Assembly: GCA_029706075.1 (NCBI GenBank)
Contig: JAINUG010000134.1
Span: forward strand, 2,050,001-2,114,000
Direction of reading: 5' to 3'
DNA length: 64,000 bases
From: Aldrovandia affinis
Lineage: Eukaryota > Chordata > Actinopteri > Notacanthiformes > Halosauridae
The position numbers and the translations under genes were made by a program. The notes below the pieces were generated by a model. That model made no database searches. It saw only the letters and a list, made by a program, of their open reading frames with translations, and had not been told where the DNA came from. Shown here piece by piece: positions 57,190-64,000 of this stretch. The stretch's first letter is position 1, and each line of letters begins with the position of its first letter.

Positions 57190-60113
57190 GCTGTGCTTAC
57201 AATTGCTGTGTGTTTCAACTGTCTTGGAAATCTCTTGCGGCGTGTGACCTTGAGAAACACCAAGGTCAACTCTTAAAGAAGACGTCTGTACACTGAGCAA
57301 CAGCATGCTATGTGCTAGTGCCTGATGTTCTTCACATATAATAAAAACCCTACAATTTCTCTAGCTGATACACAGGAGTGGACAGTGTGTTTGGTGGACA
57401 GTACGCTACGTATAATTTTCTTATTTATCCTGCCAAGCTCACAGCACCCCTCTGTGTCTTGTGTCTGTGCCCGTAGTCCATAATTTGGTGAAACAGTGGC
57501 TGTGAAATCTTACTTATAATACTGCATCGATGACTGTTCAACAAGCAGCAATAGCAGGGAAGCGACACCCCATCAGCCCTGAGTCACTTTGACTTTTGCA
57601 GTTCGACACATACAGTAGGGCTTGATTCAATCACCGTTTGTCCTTAACCTTGACTCACACATAAATGCAAGCTTGACTTTTTCTTCCCTTCACAGCCACA
57701 GTTTGGCAAGTTCAGCAATAACCAAAATTTAATTTCCAAACTGTTTACGAAGAAAAAAAGAAACACTTGCGTTAACTTGCAAGTCAGCGTTAAGGACATG
57801 TTGACTCAATCTGGGCCATACCATTTTTTTATCCCGTATGTCTTTTTATTTCTCTCTTTCCAGAATGCCCTAGGGCATTTGTCGACCCATCTCTGCAACA
57901 TCCAAGGCAAATAAAGCACAAATGACAGGAATATATTGAAAATGAGGAATAACAAAAAAGGTCACAAAAAACCCCCAGAAATGACTTACAGTAAACGGTT
58001 CTGTTTCACGTCATCGATGCGCCACCTCTCTCACCCTCGCTAAACCTGTACGGAATGAAATCAGAGTCCAGGAGTGACATCACAATCACAGCAGTCCCAC
58101 GGTACTCAAGTGAACTCTGTGTTAGTGACTCCCCGGAAGAGCTCTCACTCCTCACCCCAAACCTAACCCCCAATACAAACGCTCTTGGTTGGGCTGACAG
58201 AAGACTCACATTTATGACGTGTGCAGTTGTTTGAAATATGCAAGGTCAGTAAGACAAGGCAAGGCCAGTAAGACAAGACAGCAACCAACCTCCCCCACCA
58301 TCTCCAAACTCTCTCCTCTCAGAAGCACCTAGTCACACATGAGCAGCCTCCGACACTCCGTCCATGTGCAGACGCATGGAGAAGGCTGCTAATTGACGTG
58401 GATAACATCGGGAAACGCAGTTCCGTGGCTTACCGAATCTCATCTCTCCGGGTAAAACCTTACACAGGGCTGGAGATAGACATTATGAGCTACCACTGTC
58501 TTGCTTTCCACCTTGACATAAACTACACTTGTTAAAAAATGTAATAAATAAACTGGCTCCAGGACAGAGGTGCGTGTACAGTACAGTAGTTTATTATATC
58601 TGGAAACAGTTTTTCAAATAATGTTTAGTGCACCTACAACACTAGTCCATTATGTAATACATCACAGTCAGTAATCGTTTGTGTCCGCCACACTTTGGCC
58701 CAGATTCAACCTTACTGCTCTTTGGTCTTGCCCTTTATATAACAAAGCTAAGCAAGTATTGCTTTTGTTTAGAATATTTTTACACATAATACATTAACAC
58801 TGTTTCCAGTGACTTTGAATTGGGATAACATTTACAGTTAGTATGCCTATTGAAAAAAAATCCAATAAACCCCCAAAAAAAGCTTTTGGTTACATTGTTA
58901 ACACCCCCTAGCATGAGAACTGTGATTCAGCACAAATCCATAATGCATACATTCACAGAGAGTGGTCTATGAGCGCCATTCTGCGGTCAAAACCTACACT
59001 ATTCTTTCTGGCAGCGAATGCCGCCAGTTTGAGCCCGATCAGATTCTGCACAGGCTCAGGACAATACAAAATGCAAACCTCCTGCAGCCCCATGCCCCCT
59101 ATTACACCCTGTACCACATAATAAGCATATTTTTCCACTATTTATACAGTCACTGCATTCTTGAAAATGTTGCGTCCACAAATCAACTAGCCTTTTTGCA
59201 CAATAATATTCTTCAATGTACTCGCATTTCGGCCATTTCTGGTCCCAAACACCAAGCTTCATATGGGTATAGCTTTCCTTGGAGCATATTTTGCACCAAT
59301 CGCATTACACAGATCCAATAAGAAGGGTATGTATTTTGTCCTCTGGGCAATGATAGGTTCAATTGCATGTCAATTCAGGTATTCAAGTGAATCCCTTTCA
59401 AATGGTAACCTCATTTGCCTATGTTTGATTTGCCTTGGTGCAGCAGCGTGGTCACATCAAGAAAACCTGTCTGGCAAGATTCCATTCTTTACTGTCAGGG
59501 AGCCTGAGGTGACATTTGCCTTATATGCAGTAAGAGAACAATTGAAGCAGCACAGGTAAAGTGAGAAGAGAGTAAACAGGCCACACAAAGCTTGAGAACA
59601 CACAGAAAGCATTACAGGCCTTATATAATTTGAATGCTTTAATTAATCTGCATCAAATTTGCTGCACATGTGGTATACATGTTGGGGATGAACTGTATGT
59701 AATTATTTACCCCTGACTGATGTATAGCTTAAGTACATCAGTACAGTACTAAAAGATTACAGTAAGAAATGATTTGTGATTACATTTTCATGTATTTTAA
59801 GTATATACCATGAATGTATTCTCACATATTTCACAGGTTGTGACCCAGGGTCTTGATGGTACACTTGTCCCCTTCAAATCCTACCATCAGCCATGTCTCT
59901 GCAGTGTGTTATTGCAAAGTTATACAGCTTTATTTAAGACTAGTGCAAAACAGTCTCAGTGGCATGAGTGAGGAGGGGCAGAGTGCTTTCATTCAATGGG
60001 GGCTGAGTGACTGACAAAGGCATGATTGAAAGCCCACAGCAGACCTGGATGTCATGCCAATCTTCCATCCTCCCCTCTGTGTTTCATCCTTTTTTCTCTC
60101 CCCCTGCCTCCAG

Positions 60114-60367
60114 CTTCTGGACTACGAGACTAAAAAGGCCTACACCTTCAAAGTTGAGGCCTCCAACGCCCACCTAGACCCCCGCTTCCACAACTTCGGG
60201 CCCTACAAGGACACGGCCACTGTCAAGATCACCGTCTTGGACGTGGATGAGCCCCCCGTCTTCAGCAAGCCCTCCTACAGCATGGACGTTTTGGAGGACA
60301 CGCTCGTGGGGACCGTCATCGGCGCCGTGACCGCACAGGACTTGGATGCTGGGAGCAGCCACGTGAG
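60114..60367 (+). CDS. cdh12: Type II cadherin exon: rest of EC3 and start of EC4 (cadherin-12)
   Basis: A 254-nt exon, phase 0 in and phase 2 out. The acceptor is ...CTGCCTCCAG after a long pyrimidine tract and the donor is GTGAGG. It encodes [20 protein letters not shown], then a [20 protein letters not shown] segment, [17 protein letters not shown], and [13 protein letters not shown] at the start of EC4. LDYE replaces LDRE, and DVDEPP replaces DxNDN in the EC3-EC4 linker; both are normal for type II EC3. [19 protein letters not shown] matches my recollection of cadherin-12 closely. The 17.5-kb intron before it is the longest that is complete in the window. Confidence 0.93.
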
Positions 60368-60419
60368 GTGAGGACAGGCCTGCATGCTTTTACATAAAGT
60401 ATAGTTCACCCATGTCACC

Positions 60420-61000
60420 CCTCTACTCTCCTCTCTGCACTGGCTCCCCATCGCAGCACGCATCAGATTCAAATCACTGGTGCTTGCTTTTCAAGCGGCT
60501 AGAGGTACTGCTCCCCCTTACCTCCAGTCACTCATCACTCCCTACACCCCAGCCAGACCCCTCCGCTCCACCTCCTCTGGCAAACAAACTGCCCCATCCC
60601 TCCGGGCACCTGGCAGCCACTCCTCACAGTCTCGCCTCTTCTCTTCTCGATCTTCTGCAAGAGACTCACAACCCACCTTTTCAGACTCCACTACCACTGA
60701 ACTCTGTCCATCTAGCTAATTACCATCACCACTGCCTACATATTCAACACTATATACCCCTCCTTACTCCATTAAAAAAATAAAAATAATAATAATTATA
60801 ATAATTTTACTAACCTTTTCCTTCCCAGTGTTACAGGTATGGTACGCAGATGCCTGCAATGATGTCTATTGCTGTATTACTGCACTGATCTCTTGCGCTA
60901 ACTATGATTGTTCCTACCATGTATTTATGCACATCTTGTAAGTTGCTCTGGATAAGACCGTCTGCTAAATGCTTAAAATGTAAACATTTAAAATGTAGGT
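60420..61000 (+). mobile_element. L2-type LINE 3' end
   Basis: The + strand encodes a HWLPIAARIRFKSLVLAFQA segment, then a PYLQSLITPYTPARPLRS stretch, as in the C-terminal part of L2 ORF2 proteins; it then decays. The 3' part has CCTTCCCAGTGTTACAGGTA and the tail TAAGTTGCTCTGGATAAGAC with CGTCTGCTAAATG. It begins only about 50 bp after the cadherin donor at 60368. 5'-truncated. Confidence 0.8.
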
Positions 61001-61266
61001 ACTACACCATTACATCTATACAAACAACTATAGATAGTACCCCAGATAGTACACAATTCACTCTTTCCCAAACGTACTCATCTCTCGGTCCTGAGAGAAA
61101 GAGTGGCTACTTTTTATGAATATATATTTAAATATATTTTGCCTAGATATGTATAATTAATTTCAGTGTAAATTAGCTTGTACGAGACCAGAAATCATCT
61201 TGCCCTAATGATGGCTATGTTCTTATCATGCTCCTTTGCAGTTAATACAAATGAGATTCAGCTATA

Positions 61267-62077
61267 CACTACGGGTCAAAAGTTTTAGAACACCTTTTTC
61301 CAGTTTTTACTGAAATTTAAAAAAACAGAAAAATAATGTATATTTCAGAGTTCCTTTTCAGGGAATAAGTAATGGGTTAACGTGGGTTAACAGTCACTTG
61401 TGCAAGTTGCTCACTCTGGATCCAGCAAAAGAGCCCCAGACCATCACGCTTCCTCCTCCATGTTTGACAGTTGGTGTCACACACTGAGGAACCATCCTTT
61501 TATTTTTATTTCACACTTTATTTAGAGGCAAACTATCCTTTCAATGGCGGCCTACTCGACGGCGTACAAAAACCTTTCAAAATTTCAGGATTTCAAACTT
61601 TGATTCATCGTTCCATAAGACCTTCTTCCAGTCTTCAGTAGTCCACTGGCGGTGCTTCATGGTCCAGGCAAGCCTCTTTTTATTATTTTGCTGCCACTTG
61701 ACCTGTCGAACCTGCAGCTCAAAGTCTTCTCTTCACTGTTGCAACTGGGACTTCCTTACTTCGACCAGTGTTAAGCTGTTGTCCTGTGAGCCGCCTATCC
61801 TGCAAGCTGTTGACTCTCAGAAACTTGTCTTCTGATTTTGTTGTGGCCTTGGTTCTGCCAGACCTCTTTCTGTCAGAGTTTCCTCCAGTTTCCAAGTGCC
61901 TTCTGATGGTGTAGGAAACTACTGACTGCCAAAGAATTGACATTAAACTTTTTTTTTTACCTCTGGAAGTTTACCGCTTACCTTTGTACCATTTCAGGTT
62001 ATTCACGGGACTTGAACTGCTTAAATCTCAGTAAAAACTGGAAAATGGGGATGTTCAAAAATGTTTGACCGGTAGTG
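61267..62077 (-). mobile_element. Tc1-like transposon, internally deleted, both ends present
   Basis: TA flanks CACTACGGGTCAAAAGTTTT on the left and ...AATGTTTGACCGGTAGTG on the right; the inverted ends match with few changes. On the reverse strand 61943-61719 encodes SYTIRRHLETGGNSDRKRSG and KATTKSEDKFLRVNSLQDRR, the DNA-binding region of a Tc1 transposase. Part of the DDE region (GGGSVMVWG-type remains) is readable in fragments near 61430-61500, and the remainder is deleted. Confidence 0.88.
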
Positions 62078-64000
62078 TATATGCTGACCAGTATATAGAC
62101 ATAGGGGCAGCTTATGAAGTAACCACTGAATAGACAGCATGACAACTGAGAACATAGTTCCACATGCAGAAGCAGGGAAGCAGAATGTTGCCTGAAAAAT
62201 ACATTTGGATAATTTGTTACTACATTTTGTTGGCTGTCACCAGGGTTTATTGTCACTTTTTGGTCTTTTGTGCAAAATGCTATTGAGTTCTAAGACGTTG
62301 ATGCTAAAAGCCGCTGTGCAGAAGGCCAGCCGTACAAATCGAGGAGAGGAAAAAAACAAACAAAAGAAGAGTTCCTGAAGCATTGCTTCAAAAAGTGCAT
62401 TTGTTCTCATATCAATATTTCATGTTACAAAATATCAGCGTAACAAAATTGAACAGGCGTGGATTTACTGAAAGCCTGTTTTTTTCCTCTTATTTTGCTT
62501 TGCTTTGTCTTGAGTGTTTAATATTTCAAAACACTACATTTGCCTTTGTTTTGTGTGAGATGAGACATAACAGCCCATGCACGGAAGACAATGGCCAAGT
62601 GTTGCCATGCATAGAGAATGATGCTTTTAGGTTAGGTCCATCCACCTGCAAAATGTACTGTGTCTATATTTACTGCATTTTATCCCACTGTTACAAAAGT
62701 TCTGTGAAGTCACTCAAACTTTGTACTCAGCTTCGGCTTATAAATTGTGTCTGTTGATGGGCAAGTAATAATTGAATAAAAATGTCTATTCCCATATCCA
62801 GCAGCCTTAACGGTCAAATGCCCTTGGTTAAGGTGATGCACTCTGAACACTAGTGGAGTTACGTGTTAAAACCCTCACTTGTCCTACATGTAAAATATAT
62901 TTATTTCATTTAATATAATAATTATTGCACGGGATGCCAATTATAAATTAAATGGCTGCACAATTCAATTAAAATTAAGAGCTGGCTTATTAAGTTACAA
63001 CACTAAGTCAAAGACAAAATATTAAATGTGAAATATACAGATTTACTACCTTAACAAACCATAAATCCTAGACATAAAAATGACATGTAACATTCATGAA
63101 AGGGATTAAATGGAAGAAAGTTATACTAAACTAAGTTTGTCTCTCTCCAAAATGCAGACACATGCAGCCAGGAAGCAAAGCAAAATGAGTGCCAAAGTGT
63201 GAGCTGGGATCAGATTTCCCAAGAATGCAAGAATGTTTCGAATAACCCTAGAAATGCCAGTCTGCCCAAACACTCAATGGGTCACACTTTAAGTGTCCGA
63301 AGGAGGAAGGGGCTTCCTCCCTCTCCCTAGGCCATACATGATTCATTTACGATTTGGGGACGGACCAGTGCAAGCCTGGTTTGGACCCCTTTTTCAAGGC
63401 CAACATTGAAATGATCCTCTTATTGTGACACCAAATATCGATAGGTCCTGGGGAAGTCAGCTTGTTTTGTACAGAGATGTTGGTTGAGCTGCTATATGTG
63501 GAGACGATATGCTGTAGCTCAGGCAATATCACTGCCATGTGACAAGGTCAATTGTGACACGTGGTCCTCCACTTTTCCCTGGTGCACCTGACTCATGATT
63601 TCCAACATAGAGCTCATAGATAGAATCCCAAAATTGTAGTGTGTGACATAGTAGAGCCCATAGTGAGCTGATCCAATATGGACCACAGTGGCGCCAAAGC
63701 CACATACCTCAGTGTCCTGGTTTTCATTCAAGGAGTAATAAAACCTGTCAGTGATGACACCAGGGAAGCCCATGTTTGTTTATGGGCATTAGGTCAATCA
63801 GTGTGTCAAGGTGATGGAGATGGAGATTTAGGTTAGGCCAGGCCCACATGCTGTTTGCCTGGAGATGATCTTGAAATGCAGTTCCCTGACACTGTATAAA
63901 TACACAATAACACTATTCATTTACAAATTAATAATGACCAGTGAAGTGTACCACATTCCAAGGGAAATAATATCCAAATAAAAGTATATATTTGTATATT

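Larger units (their letters stand above)
42568..60113 (+). other. Cadherin intron, 17.5 kb
   Basis: Bounded by GTGCGT and CCTCCAG. Its contents are a SINE (43347-43537), a Tc1 end (45057-45130), a LINE end (45262-45372), CA repeats (46046-46280), a SINE (46795-47127), the 2.74-kb transposon (47167-49906), a hAT MITE (50074-50547), GT-rich tracts (52680-52775 and 53914-54532), a tandem duplication (54848-55345) and a palindromic element (55996-56242). I see nothing recognisable in 42570-43340, 43540-45050, 45480-46040, 50560-52670, 52780-53910 or 56250-60100. 51690-51905 and 56780-57060 have the look of unique regulatory DNA, with octamer-like ATGCAAAT and homeodomain-type ATTA cores, but this is impression only. 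Confidence 0.9.
60368..64000 (+). other. Start of the next cadherin intron (right end outside window)
   Basis: Begins with donor GTGAGG. It contains an L2-type LINE end (60420-61000) and a Tc1 copy (61267-62077). 62080-64000 shows no cadherin exon; the next one expected by family layout is a 137-nt exon continuing EC4. Two adjacent reverse-strand open stretches at 63347-63773 are noted under findings. Confidence 0.85.

Overview
This window is vertebrate nuclear DNA, almost certainly from a ray-finned fish. It carries five widely spaced coding exons of one classical type II cadherin on the + strand, set in repeat-filled introns. The repeats are typical of fish: many Tc1-like transposon remnants, tRNA-derived SINEs with a 3' tail ending in a 'GCTCTTATCC' type motif (minus orientation), L2-type LINE ends, and very long (CA)n and (AATG)n microsatellites. 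The species cannot be fixed from sequence alone.

The gene. Exons lie at 23523-23817 (295 nt), 34715-34834 (120), 39833-40000 (168), 42380-42567 (188) and 60114-60367 (254). All have AG/GT boundaries and compatible phases (0/1, 1/1, 1/1, 1/0, 0/2), and they join into one open frame of 341 codons. That frame holds most of EC1, all of EC2 and EC3, and the start of EC4, with LDRE-type, DxNDN and DADD calcium-binding motifs. By recall the closest family member is cadherin-12 (cdh12). The exon with the signal peptide, prodomain and EC1 tryptophan strand lies upstream of base 1. The exons for the rest of EC4, EC5, the membrane segment and the catenin-binding tail lie beyond base 64000.

Layout. 1-23522 is the intron before the first visible exon. 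It holds Tc1 elements of several families, a nested Tc1/PIF-Harbinger/LTR-like complex at 11.9-15.1 kb, a solo LTR and simple repeats. 23818-34714 (10.9 kb) carries SINEs, a LINE end, a Tc1 copy and a 130-bp CTT tract. 34835-39832 (5 kb) carries a 1.4-kb (AATG)n array beside a LINE 3' end. 40001-42379 (2.4 kb) carries a SINE, a MITE and a 28-bp minisatellite just before the next exon. 42568-60113 (17.5 kb) carries the most complete transposon, a 2.74-kb Tc1/mariner-superfamily element with a three-exon but broken transposase gene. It also has a hAT MITE with perfect 8-bp target duplication, a 600-bp GT-rich tract and tandem duplications. 60368-64000 carries a LINE end and another Tc1 copy.

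No second host gene, tRNA, rRNA, CRISPR or operon-like structure was recognised. The most unusual items are the stem-loop array with a double-sided polyadenylation hairpin (14.2-14.5 kb), the intron-containing RG-rich transposase with a mutated catalytic Asp (47.9-49.4 kb), the giant LINE-tail microsatellite (37.5-38.9 kb), and an acceptor site with its pyrimidine tract displaced upstream (39.8 kb).
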